Assembly (NCBI RefSeq): GCF_000515415.1
Contig: NZ_KI911783.1
Span: 6,249,831 to 6,313,830, forward strand
Direction of reading: 5' to 3'
Length of the DNA stretch: 64,000 bases
DNA from: Bradyrhizobium sp. WSM1417
Lineage (GTDB): Bacteria > Pseudomonadota > Alphaproteobacteria > Rhizobiales > Xanthobacteraceae
In this document: positions 55,544-63,445 of the stretch, in pieces
How the letters are laid out: every line of letters starts with the position of its first letter
Numbering within the stretch: the stretch's first letter is position 1
The notes under the pieces: generated by a model
The model's database searches: none
Told to the model about the DNA's origin: nothing
The model's input: only the letters and a program-made list of their open reading frames with translations
Made by a program: the position numbers and the translations under genes

Positions 55544-56166
55544 ATGACCGATAGCCCAAGCACCATCCCGAAACACGTTCCTTGGAACAAGGGCAAGATC
55601 GTCGGCGCAAAGCCGCCGCTCCGTCCGAAGCACGTCTGGTCAATCCGAACCGAGCTCCAGGTCGAAGGTCGAATGCGCGATCTGGCGCTGTTCAACGTCG
55701 CCACAGATAGCAAGCTGCGCGGCTGCGACGTCGTAGCCTTGAAGGTCGATGACCTTGCGCCGGGCGGATATGCCGCCGACCGCGCGACCGTCCGACAAAA
55801 GAAGACCGGCCGGCCAGTCAAGTTTGAACTAACGGAATCGACCCGGCAGGCAATCGACGACTACCTGCGGCTTACTTGCAAGAAGTCAGGAGAATACTTG
55901 TTCACTGGCCGGCGGCGGAGTGGGCATATGACGACCCGCCAGTACGCCCGACTCCTATCTCACTGGATCGCTGATATCGGACTGGACCCACACCTGTTCG
56001 GGACGCATTCCCTTCGCCGGACCACGGCAACGTTGATCTATCGCCGAACGGCAACCTGCGAGCCGTACAGCTCCTGCTGGGGCATACCAAGATCGAGAGT
56101 ACCGTTCGATACCTAGGCATCGAGGTCGACGACGCCCTCGCGATAGCAGAACAGGTTGACGTCTGA
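55544..56166 (+). pseudogene. Tyrosine recombinase/integrase, frameshifted near the C-terminus
   Basis: This short integrase has about 206 residues if repaired. It begins MTDSPSTIPKHVPWNKGKIV and includes SKLRGCDVVALKVDDL (first catalytic Arg), the beta-strand Lys region RQKKTGRPVKFEL and HLFGTHSLRRTTATLIYRRT (HxxR). A one-base loss at about 56048 shifts the frame so that LLGHTKIESTVRYLGIEV, with the catalytic His and Tyr, is read in another frame. An AGGAGG site precedes the start. It lacks the N-terminal DNA-binding domain of full integrases, as is usual for this rhizobial group. A 300-bp part is repeated at 57351. Confidence 0.85.
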
Positions 56167-56220
56167 CTTCGGGGGCAGAGCAGACGTGCTCTGCCCTGCC
56201 CTCACAGTCGGCTGCCGGCC
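55925..56220 (+). repeat. Direct repeat copy A (integrase 3' part and flank)
   Basis: Starting at CATATGACGACCCGCC, about 296 bases are nearly identical to 57351-57647, differing at roughly 25 sites and one single-base gap. The unit covers the catalytic HxxR-to-Tyr part of the integrase and continues beyond the stop through a palindrome. The repeat boundary inside the coding sequence indicates a recombination or partial duplication. Confidence 0.85.
56173..56196. repeat. Palindrome after the integrase, copy A
   Basis: GGGCAGAGCA and TGCTCTGCCC form a perfect 10-bp stem around GACG, seven bases after the integrase stop. The same element follows the partial copy at 57602-57621. It may act as a terminator-like stem or as a dispersed rhizobial palindrome. 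Confidence 0.6.
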
Positions 56221-56246
56221 AAATGCGGCCATAGAGCCGAGAGATA

Positions 56247-56471
56247 TCAGATAAAGCCTTCGATGTATTCTCGCACCGCGCCTGTGTCACCAGCTGCGGC
56301 GGCACAGATGCCGAGTGCATGGATTTCATGAGGCAATGCGCTGCTTGGGCTCTTGACGATATCCGTCATCATCGAAGAAACCGCCTCGCGCATACGGCCG
56401 GCGCTCAGAAGCGCGAGCGCGGCTTCCTTGCTCCGTTTGAGATGTTCTTCTCGCGTTAACATTGAAGGCAT
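56247..56471 (-). CDS. Small conserved hypothetical protein
   Basis: This 74-residue helical protein begins MPSMLTREEHLKRSKEAALA. It continues LLSAGRMREAVSSMMTDIVK, SPSSALPHEIHALGICAAAA and GDTGAVREYIEGFI. The composition and motif order match a small family I recall from Bradyrhizobium genomes. It looks soluble, with two or three helices, and has no known function. It lies just after the integrase repeat. Confidence 0.6.
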   Translation of the reverse strand: MPSMLTREEHLKRSKEAALALLSAGRMREAVSSMMTDIVKSPSSALPHEIHALGICAAAAGDTGAVREYIEGFI

Positions 56472-56795
56472 GTGGCGGCGTTACGATAAACAGCCTGTTC
56501 CTTACCAGCTTGGCAGTCAATCCCGTGAGAGTGCCAAAAGCAACGGAGCCCTGCGCTCTATGCTATCGCGAGAGTCCGTGGAGGAGCGGTGAGCGGACCT
56601 CCGGCAGATGCGGCGCAACTTCGCAGTTGGGCCAACAGGCGACTGTCACCCATAATCAGCACGATTTGAAGTACGACTTTAAGTGACCTATAAGAGTGCC
56701 TCGCCTATAGGTTGTCTGGTTACGCCGCAGATTGCATGCGAAAACCGGGACGGTCATGAGATGGCCTCTGATCGCTGAACAGCGGGGGAAGCACG

Positions 56796-56978
56796 ATGGA
56801 CCAACTGCTACACTATCTGTCTGCCGCCAGCGAGGACCCGGGAAAGTTCGTGCTCGGCGCTGTGCTTTTGGCGATCTGGTATGGCTTTGCTTACTGGCCA
56901 TTCACGCTGGTGGCGATTGTCGTGTTTGCGCTTATGATGATCTTGAGAGCTACGGCTAGAGACGGCAGCACAAATTGA
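56796..56978 (+). CDS. Small membrane protein
   Basis: This 60-residue frame (MDQLLHYLSAASEDPGKFVL, GAVLLAIWYGFAYWPFTLVA, IVVFALMMILRATARDG) has two hydrophobic helices and a GGGGAAG site six bases before the ATG. No family is recognised. Size, composition and ribosome binding site support a real gene. Confidence 0.5.
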   Translation: MDQLLHYLSAASEDPGKFVLGAVLLAIWYGFAYWPFTLVAIVVFALMMILRATARDGSTN

Positions 56979-57108
56979 GCACGCCTTCAGTCGTCGCGAG
57001 CTTCGATTTCGTCCAACCGGGTTGAGGTCCCTGCCCGATATCCAAATGATCGGGCGGTCGAACTAGGCTGGCTGAAGATCCGCTTGAGGTCAACAGCAGA
57101 TCGGCACG

Positions 57109-57325
57109 TCACAGCTCCTTAGTGAAATGATAGCGACGAATGCCTCCTCCCACAGTCTTGTTGCTGACTGAATTGACGACTTCCTCACGGACCAGCTGAT
57201 ATCCACAGGCCCTGTAAAGTGACAGCGCTTCGCGCTGCAGCTCCGAAGTGCTCAAGTCGATCCGCGGACGCTTGCGCTTGCGGCACTCGTCTTCCGCAAA
57301 CCCAACATCTTCCAGGCAACACCCA
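57109..57325 (-). pseudogene. GNAT acetyltransferase C-terminal remnant
   Basis: Read on the minus strand, the segment gives CLEDVGFAEDECRKRKRPRI, DLSTSELQREALSLYRACGY and QLVREEVVNSVSNKTVGGGI, ending RRYHFTKEL and a stop. This is the C-terminal half of a GNAT N-acetyltransferase, including the ALxLYRxxGY signature. The N-terminal half is absent; its place is taken by a partial integrase copy on the other strand. The junction lies between about 57325 and 57350. Confidence 0.7.
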
Positions 57326-57350
57326 GGCGTCTCGCGTCTGGATGGACGTA

Positions 57351-57593
57351 CATATGACGACCCGCCAGTATGCCCGACTCCTATCTCACTGGATCGCTGG
57401 CGTCGGACTGGACCCGCACCTGTTCGGGACGCATTCCCTTCGTCGGACCAAGGCGACCTTGGTCTATCGCCGAACCGGCAACCTGCGAGCCGTACAGCTC
57501 CTTCTGGGGCATAACAAGACTGAGAGTACCGTTCGATATCTCGGCATCGAGGTCGACGACGCCCTCGCGATAGCAGAACAGGTTGAGGTCTGA
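57351..57593 (+). pseudogene. Integrase C-terminal fragment (second copy)
   Basis: The fragment encodes HMTTRQYARLLSHWIAGVGL, DPHLFGTHSLRRTKATLVYR, RTGNLRAVQLLLGHNKTEST and VRYLGIEVDDALAIAEQVEV. It thus covers the HxxR, GH and catalytic Tyr motifs without the frameshift of the first copy. It lacks the N-terminal two thirds and cannot be functional alone. It shows how the damaged copy A originally read. Confidence 0.82.
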
Positions 57594-57601
57594 CTTCGGG
57601 G

Positions 57602-57621
57602 GCAGAGCAGACGTGCTCTGC
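57602..57621. repeat. Palindrome after the integrase fragment, copy B
   Basis: GCAGAGCA and TGCTCTGC flank GACG, matching the palindrome at 56173-56196 but with shorter perfect arms. Confidence 0.6.
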
Positions 57622-57647
57622 TCTGCCCCTACAGTCGGCTGCGGGCC

Positions 57648-57977
57648 ATTTTCGGACACAGTCCTCATCGTGGTGCCGCTGAAGGCACCGCAATTCAGAG
57701 CCACCCTTGATGTTAAGGGCAGCCCACCGGAAGAGGGAAAAACCAGGATGAAGAATGCCTATTTCTTTGCGAACCCCTCTACAAAGCCGACAGCCAAAGC
57801 AACGCTGCGATTTCGAAAGCATCATAGTGCGCGGCAGTCACCCTCGCTGCGTGTCTCTCTATTCGATAAGAGAGATCCTCGAACCTCGATAAATATTTAC
57901 GCAATTTCGGAAGTAGATCTTTGATGCCGTCCGCATAGGGTTGTGCAAACGGGGATTTCTCATTGCGAGACTCAAAG
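57648..57977. other. Intergenic stretch before the exported protein gene
   Basis: About 330 bases without a recognised gene. Short frames on both strands look random. The promoter of the following gene should be here; no clear -35/-10 pair was chosen. Confidence 0.4.
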
Positions 57978-59354
57978 ATGACGCGCTTGTGGCTGCGGCC
58001 GCTTTTGGTCGGGATTATGGTAAACTTAGACATGACGGGCCTGAAGGCCGCCGAGGCGATCGTGCTGCCTTCCAGCGGAGACTCCTGCAAATCCTTGGCG
58101 ACCGGATCTGAGTTCAACGCTTGGCGCTGCCCTGGACCCGCCGGCTATAGCCTCGTCTACAACGATAGCGTGATGCATGCCGAGCTTACCCTCGCTGCCG
58201 GACTCGGAGGCAAGCCTTCCGATCGCGAGGGCGTGGAATGGGATCCGGCCGCGCTTGGTATTGGAAGTCGCATTGAGTGGCGCATGACAGATGGCAAGCC
58301 ATTTGCTGCGATCGTTGGACGATGGCGGCGCGCAGAAGAGGATACATCCAACGCGGCGGTGATTGAGGAATTGCTGGTCGTCAAGGTTACCGAAAACGGC
58401 GGCTGCGCGGTCGCTACCGTAGGTGCGCTTACGTACGATGCCGCCGACGCAGCGCGCGAGATCGCAGACCTTCGCGCACGCACATTTCGTTGCGGGATTG
58501 ACCAGCTAGCGTTGGACGTCAACGCCGGGAACAGTACAGTCAACCACTTGGATTTCCGTTTTGGTGAGCATGAAACGCTTGAGCACAACGGGTCGCTCGT
58601 CAAACTCAGTCATTCGCCCTCGGGCGAAATCGAAATCCGGTATCTTCAGCCCCGGCGGTCGCTCAGGGTCGAGCCCGGCACCGTGCTTTTCCGTGGTCAC
58701 GAACGGGCTGGAAAAATCTCCGGCAGCGCGTTTCTGTTCAAGGAGGGATGCGCTCCCGCAGAATATGCGGTCTCCGGCCGGCGAACCGACGGCGTGCTAG
58801 TGCTCGAAGGTGTCGCACCACGGCGGGAACCGAGGTCGTGCGCCGCGATGATGTCGGCTCCCTCAAAGTCGAGCCGACTTGTCTTTACCCACGAGCCGCT
58901 CAACGAAGCGATGGAGGTCTCACAGGAGCGCCTTGGGATGGCCCAGTGCGGCCAATGTATGTCTGCCACCGTAACCGCGATGCAGGGCGTCGGTACTGAG
59001 CACGCCCACGTTACGGCTGCATTCACGAGCGAGGACCGGCGCGACTACTGCGAAAACTGGAATGTCGAGCCCGACCGCATAGCAACGTGCTTGAAAGACA
59101 ATGCCGGCGACCGCGGCAAAGTGCAGGAGGCGAGTGCCAACTGCAAGGATCTGACTGTCCGGCCAAGCAGTGGCGGCGAATACAGGTTTTCCAGGTTGGG
59201 CACCGATTATGGCGGACCCGCTCCCAATTGGACCGACCTTGCGACCGGCAAGGTCGAGTGCGGAGCACGATCCTGCAACAGCGCGACCGCCACCGCACAG
59301 TTCACAATGCTCTGTCCTCAAGCAATTCCGGGGTGGACCGGGCGGCGGTTCTGA
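57978..59354 (+). CDS. Exported protein of unknown function
   Basis: This 458-residue protein begins MTRLWLRPLLVGIMVNLDMT, with a probable signal peptide ending at LKAAEA; a TTG at 57963 is an alternative start. About twelve cysteines are spread along it: CKSLATG and WRCPGPAGYSL near the start, MAQCGQCMSATVTAM in the middle, DYCENWNVEPDRIATCLKD, then VECGARSCNSA and LCPQAIPGW at the end. This suggests disulfides in the periplasm. The N-terminal 200 residues resemble proteins that report on quality of a secreted substrate only in general layout; no family is claimed. It stands alone on the plus strand. Confidence 0.75.
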   Translation: MTRLWLRPLLVGIMVNLDMTGLKAAEAIVLPSSGDSCKSLATGSEFNAWRCPGPAGYSLVYNDSVMHAELTLAAGLGGKPSDREGVEWDPAALGIGSRIEWRMTDGKPFAAIVGRWRRAEEDTSNAAVIEELLVVKVTENGGCAVATVGALTYDAADAAREIADLRARTFRCGIDQLALDVNAGNSTVNHLDFRFGEHETLEHNGSLVKLSHSPSGEIEIRYLQPRRSLRVEPGTVLFRGHERAGKISGSAFLFKEGCAPAEYAVSGRRTDGVLVLEGVAPRREPRSCAAMMSAPSKSSRLVFTHEPLNEAMEVSQERLGMAQCGQCMSATVTAMQGVGTEHAHVTAAFTSEDRRDYCENWNVEPDRIATCLKDNAGDRGKVQEASANCKDLTVRPSSGGEYRFSRLGTDYGGPAPNWTDLATGKVECGARSCNSATATAQFTMLCPQAIPGWTGRRF

Positions 59355-59531
59355 GAGGCTGCGCCGGCCAGCGGCAACCGATTAATGCGGATCGCTTATT
59401 TTGAGCTATGGCCCAAACGCAGTTGCAAGCACCTTCTGGTAAAGCTCTATGATGCAGATGCTCGATGAACGACGGCCGCCCACGCTAACAGTCAAAACCA
59501 AAGTCGCTCCAGAGAGAGATTCGCTTGACCG

Positions 59532-61163
59532 CTAAAGGCCCGCGCCCCCGCCGTCGGCACGCGGATCATGGGCCGCTTCCATCGTCCCATCTCCATGCCA
59601 AACTATCGTACCCGCATGTCCCATAATGTCGGAATAGGGTTCGTTCAGTAGTTCTACTTCATGTCCGGCTGCGGAGAGCCGATCGACCATAGCGGGTTCG
59701 AATCTTGGCTCCAGCCGGAGGTTTGTGTGTTCTGATCCCCAAGTCCGGCCAAGAAGCCAGCGTGGCCGATCGAGGGCAACGTCGAGTGGCTGCCGAAAAA
59801 TGACGTGCCTCGTGAAGGTGATGGCCTGTGTTTGAGGCTGACCGTCGCCACCCATAGTGCCGTAGGCAATGATACGACCGTCATTCAAATCCGCAATGGC
59901 AGGATTGAGGGTGTGAAACGGCAAACGGCCGGGAGCGAGTCGATTGATCGCCCCTGCATCCAGCGAGAAGCTCGCGCCTCTGTTTTGCATCAAGACGCCG
60001 GTTTCTGGTAAAACGCAGCCGGACCCAAACTCCCAAAATATCGATTGAATGTAGGAGACGACGAGACCAGATGAATCTGCCGCGCCCATCCAGATCGTAT
60101 CGCCCGCGTTCCCCGCCGCCGGCCAAGGCGCCGCCCTTTTTGGATCGATCGCGCGCACCTCATGATCAAGGAATTTTTCCGACAGAAAGAAGTCCGGCTT
60201 CCCGGTGGCGCCGCGAGGATCAGTGACAACCCTGTCGCGAACCCGAAAGGCGCGCTTCGTCGCCTCCACCAATCCGTGCACATATTCGTAGTCATCCGCA
60301 TCGCTCACGTTCAGTCGATCGAACAAGGCAAGTATCATGAGTGAGGCAATGCCTTGCGTTGGAAGCGGCGTATTGAACAGCGTCCCGCACCTGACATTGA
60401 CGGAAAGCGGGTTCGCCATTGTGGCGCGATAGCTCTCCAGATCCTGGCGTGTGACAGGGCTGCCAATCTGATCAAGGTCGCGAGCAATCTCGCGGCCTAC
60501 ATCACCACGATAAAAGTCCTCGAGCCCCGCGCGCGACAGCCGCTCCAACGTCTCTGCAAGGGCTGCCTGTTTCAGCTTTGTTTCGACATCCGGCGCCAAG
60601 CCATCAGCCAGGAACGTCGGCGCAAAGCCCGGCACGTCATTCAACTCGTGGATTTTAGCGCGCGTAAGCGATGCCTGGCTACGCGTAACCCGGTAGCCCT
60701 CGCGCGCTTGCCGTGCTGCGGGCGATAGAAGCAAGTCAATCGGCAGCCTGCCACCAAGCGTTTTTGCCAGATCCAGCGCAAGTATCCAGGTCGCAACCGC
60801 GCCAGGAACCGTTAGCGCGGCGAGAGGCCCACGGGCTGGGATTTTGTCCTGGCCATGATCATGGTAGAAATCGATAGTCGCGTTTGCACCGGCGGGGCCG
60901 GCGCCCATGAGAGCCCGGACCTGGCCTGACGGCTCCCTGATCAGCCAAAAGCCATCACCACCGATGTGGTTCATGTGAGGATAGACAGCGGCGATCGACG
61001 CGGCCATTGCGACCATCGCTTCGATCGCATTGCCGCCCTCGCGAAGAACAGCTTGTCCAACGCTAACGGTTTCAAAGTGAGGTGCCGAGACGGCGCCCCG
61101 TCGATACCCGGCGCCATGAAGGGCTCGCGGCGGCCTGCCTGCATTCACTATATCGTCACCCAA
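59532..61163 (-). CDS. Gamma-glutamyltransferase family protein
   Basis: This 543-residue Ntn-hydrolase precursor has AVLREGGNAIEAMVAMAASI, HMNHIGGDGFWLIREPSGQV, MGAGPAGANATIDFYHDHGQ, PAARQAREGYRVTRSQASLT and TPLPTQGIASLMILALFDRL. The autoprocessing Thr is in AGDTIWMGAADSSGLVVSYI, and FGSGCVLPETGVLMQNRGAS and GTMGGDGQPQTQAITFTRHV follow. The start is a TTG at 61163; a downstream GTG (about 61150) is possible. No signal peptide is apparent, so it may be cytoplasmic. Family members cleave or transfer gamma-glutamyl groups, or act as acylases. Its operon includes two binding proteins and a Rieske oxygenase. Confidence 0.9.
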   Translation of the reverse strand: MGDDIVNAGRPPRALHGAGYRRGAVSAPHFETVSVGQAVLREGGNAIEAMVAMAASIAAVYPHMNHIGGDGFWLIREPSGQVRALMGAGPAGANATIDFYHDHGQDKIPARGPLAALTVPGAVATWILALDLAKTLGGRLPIDLLLSPAARQAREGYRVTRSQASLTRAKIHELNDVPGFAPTFLADGLAPDVETKLKQAALAETLERLSRAGLEDFYRGDVGREIARDLDQIGSPVTRQDLESYRATMANPLSVNVRCGTLFNTPLPTQGIASLMILALFDRLNVSDADDYEYVHGLVEATKRAFRVRDRVVTDPRGATGKPDFFLSEKFLDHEVRAIDPKRAAPWPAAGNAGDTIWMGAADSSGLVVSYIQSIFWEFGSGCVLPETGVLMQNRGASFSLDAGAINRLAPGRLPFHTLNPAIADLNDGRIIAYGTMGGDGQPQTQAITFTRHVIFRQPLDVALDRPRWLLGRTWGSEHTNLRLEPRFEPAMVDRLSAAGHEVELLNEPYSDIMGHAGTIVWHGDGTMEAAHDPRADGGGAGL

Positions 61164-61246
61164 TTTCTTGGCCGCCGAAGGCGTGGCGCAAACGCGATCC
61201 GCAAAGCGGGTTCACGCTGCCTCAGCGAATGTCCAGCGATTAGATC

Positions 61247-62263
61247 CTATTGCCGACTGAGGTCGACAAACCTGCCCTCTGCGCTCAGGAGAGTTCGGGT
61301 TATTCCAACGTTTCGCAGCGAATTCATCGTGGCATCCCATTCCTCCTGCGACGGCGAACCGGCCGGCCCCCTGTCGCCGTCTGCCTGCGCCAAATCCCCG
61401 AAAAGGTCTAGCTTGGCGGATTCGTATTCCTTGTCGGCCTCCGGTACGACCTTGAAGAAGGAGTCAAGGGCCTCCTCCTTGTGGCTGAAGGCATAACCGA
61501 TGCTGCGGATCGTGACTGCCATGAAGCGACGAGAAATATCAGGCTTTGCCGCGAGATATTTTGGATTGGAGATGATTCCGAGGCCGAAAAAATCGAAATA
61601 CTCACGCGCCGCGATAAAGTTCACCCCGCCCGCCTTCAGCTTGACGCGAAGCGCATCAGTATAGGAGAAGTTGACCGCTGCATCGACGGTGTCCGTGAGT
61701 ACTTCCTTGCTGCCTCCCGAATTCATCGGAATCTCTTCGATCGCGCAGTCCAGTTTTGCCAGACGTATCATCGCGCGATATTGCTCGGCCGCCGTGCTCT
61801 TCAGGTTTACCCCGACGCGCTTGCCACACAAATCTTTCATTGAGACAATATTCTTTGAGGGCAGAGAAAATATCGCCGCCGGCGTGTGCCTGAGGAGCAT
61901 GGCCACATAGACCAGCGGCACCCCCGCTTCCCAACCCCGCGCAACGGATCCCGTATCGGCAATTGCGAATTGCTCCTCGCCACTCCCGACTGTTTTGACC
62001 GCAACGGTAGACCCCTGCCCGGGAATCACCTCGAGATCGATTCCTTCAGCTGCATACCAACCCTTCTGCTTTCCTAAATAGAGGAACGCATGCTCCGCAC
62101 CTGGCAGGAAATTCAATCGAACCGCAACACGCTCCAGCGGCAGGGCATTTTGGGCGGAAGACCGGCCAGCAACAGAGGACGCCAGAACGCCAAGAGCGAC
62201 CGCCAACACCGATCGAGCGCTCCTAGTCGACAGCACCACCTGCAAACGGCGCACGATATTCAT
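61247..62263 (-). CDS. NMT1/THI5-type ABC transporter binding protein
   Basis: This 338-residue periplasmic protein has a signal peptide ending SSAQN. It continues VRLNFLPGAEHAFLYLGKQK, GWYAAEGIDLEVIPGQGSTV, GSGEEQFAIADTGSVARGWE and DLCGKRVGVNLKSTAAEQYR, as in the SsuA/THI5 family. These receptors bind taurine, sulfonates, pyrimidine precursors or other small nitrogenous compounds. The ATG (62263) directly follows the oxygenase stop. No ATPase or permease for it is in the window. The ligand is probably related to the oxygenase substrate. Confidence 0.88.
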   Translation of the reverse strand: MNIVRRLQVVLSTRSARSVLAVALGVLASSVAGRSSAQNALPLERVAVRLNFLPGAEHAFLYLGKQKGWYAAEGIDLEVIPGQGSTVAVKTVGSGEEQFAIADTGSVARGWEAGVPLVYVAMLLRHTPAAIFSLPSKNIVSMKDLCGKRVGVNLKSTAAEQYRAMIRLAKLDCAIEEIPMNSGGSKEVLTDTVDAAVNFSYTDALRVKLKAGGVNFIAAREYFDFFGLGIISNPKYLAAKPDISRRFMAVTIRSIGYAFSHKEEALDSFFKVVPEADKEYESAKLDLFGDLAQADGDRGPAGSPSQEEWDATMNSLRNVGITRTLLSAEGRFVDLSRQ

Positions 62264-62264
62264 C

Positions 62265-63434
62265 CTAATGTTCCACAATTTGAGGCACGACCTCGGACGA
62301 TAAGGCTTCAGGCTCCGCACGCCGCGCATTCCTGGCCATGAACCATCTCCAGGCGGTCAAGCCAACATCAGTCTTCGAAAGCAATTCGGGACCCGGCCGG
62401 ATGCGCTCCACGACAACTTTGTCCTGGTCTGAAAAGAGCCAATCATGGGCCCAGGATGACCAAAATACCCATTTCAAGGAATTGAGAAGAGCGATGATCG
62501 AGCCGCGGCGCCGGAACAGATTGAAATTGTAGAGGATCGTCGTCTCTTCATCGATCGGGGTAACCAGCCTACAGGTAAAAAAGTTGCCGCTCGGTCGACC
62601 TATCAGCGCAATGCTTGGCAGCATGTTCATATGCCGAAATTTGAGCCCGAATTTCGCGTTTGCTGCGCTCGTGCTATCCATGTCCTTCCCACGACCGCTT
62701 GGCTTCAGCTTGCGATACCAAGCCTCCTGGGGCGGAGGAAACGGCCCGAGCCCCTCATAGTGAGTCACATGGACGCCATGGGTGGCGTGATGCCCTATCC
62801 CTGTACCATCCTCGAGCAGTTCAGTTGAGTTGCGTGTCGCGTGCTTGAAGATCGGCTGAAACAGCAACTCCGGTGACTCCCGGTGAAGAAACGGCGCATG
62901 TTGATCATGTGCAAGGTTGTCCATGACGAGGCGCCAGTTGCACTTGTACGTCCGCCAATTGCTGATCGAAAACCACTTCGAATCGTCGGCAATGCATTCC
63001 GGCAAGTCGGTCGGAAACGGCACGGGATTCATATCTCCCACGAACAGCCAAATAAAACCGGCATGCTCGTGTATCGGATAGGATTTGACGGCAGCGCGCG
63101 CGGGTAGCGGACTCTCGCCACCTTCCATCAGCTTCGCCACCAACTTTCCGGTGCCTCCGTCGAAGGTCCAGCCATGATAGGGACAACTCAACGTTCCACT
63201 GCCCCGATAGAGGCACTTGCCCATGGAGAGTGGCGCACCTCGATGGGAACAGCGATCAGCCAACGCGTAGACCTTGCCGTCGTCGCGAAACAGAACGATC
63301 TTCTCACCTAGGAGGGTTACAGCTTTCGGCCTGCTGCCCAGTCGCCAGCGCGCTATGGCGGGGTACCAGTAATTTCTGAGACCGAGCGCAGGGATATCGA
63401 CTTGCTGCACCTTTTCCTTGAACGGCTTATTCAA
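62265..63434 (-). CDS. Rieske 2Fe-2S aromatic ring-hydroxylating-type oxygenase
   Basis: This 389-residue oxygenase component has an N-terminal Rieske domain (CSHRGAPLSMGKCLY then SCPYHGWTFDG, the CxH...CxxH ligands). The C-terminal catalytic domain holds the mononuclear iron site in NWRLVMDNLAHDQHAPFLHR. Domain order and length fit vanillate demethylase/phthalate-type single-component oxygenases. A reductase must come from elsewhere. Binding proteins lie on both sides, so the cluster likely imports and oxidises one compound. N- or O-demethylation is a possibility, not shown. Confidence 0.9.
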   Translation of the reverse strand: MNKPFKEKVQQVDIPALGLRNYWYPAIARWRLGSRPKAVTLLGEKIVLFRDDGKVYALADRCSHRGAPLSMGKCLYRGSGTLSCPYHGWTFDGGTGKLVAKLMEGGESPLPARAAVKSYPIHEHAGFIWLFVGDMNPVPFPTDLPECIADDSKWFSISNWRTYKCNWRLVMDNLAHDQHAPFLHRESPELLFQPIFKHATRNSTELLEDGTGIGHHATHGVHVTHYEGLGPFPPPQEAWYRKLKPSGRGKDMDSTSAANAKFGLKFRHMNMLPSIALIGRPSGNFFTCRLVTPIDEETTILYNFNLFRRRGSIIALLNSLKWVFWSSWAHDWLFSDQDKVVVERIRPGPELLSKTDVGLTAWRWFMARNARRAEPEALSSEVVPQIVEH

Positions 63435-63445
63435 GTCCGCCTCCG

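Larger units (their letters stand above)
57351..57647 (+). repeat. Direct repeat copy B
   Basis: About 297 bases match 55925-56220 as described for copy A, in the same orientation and 1426 bases away. The left end is joined to a GNAT remnant. The right end fades after CAGTCGGCTGC. Confidence 0.85.
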
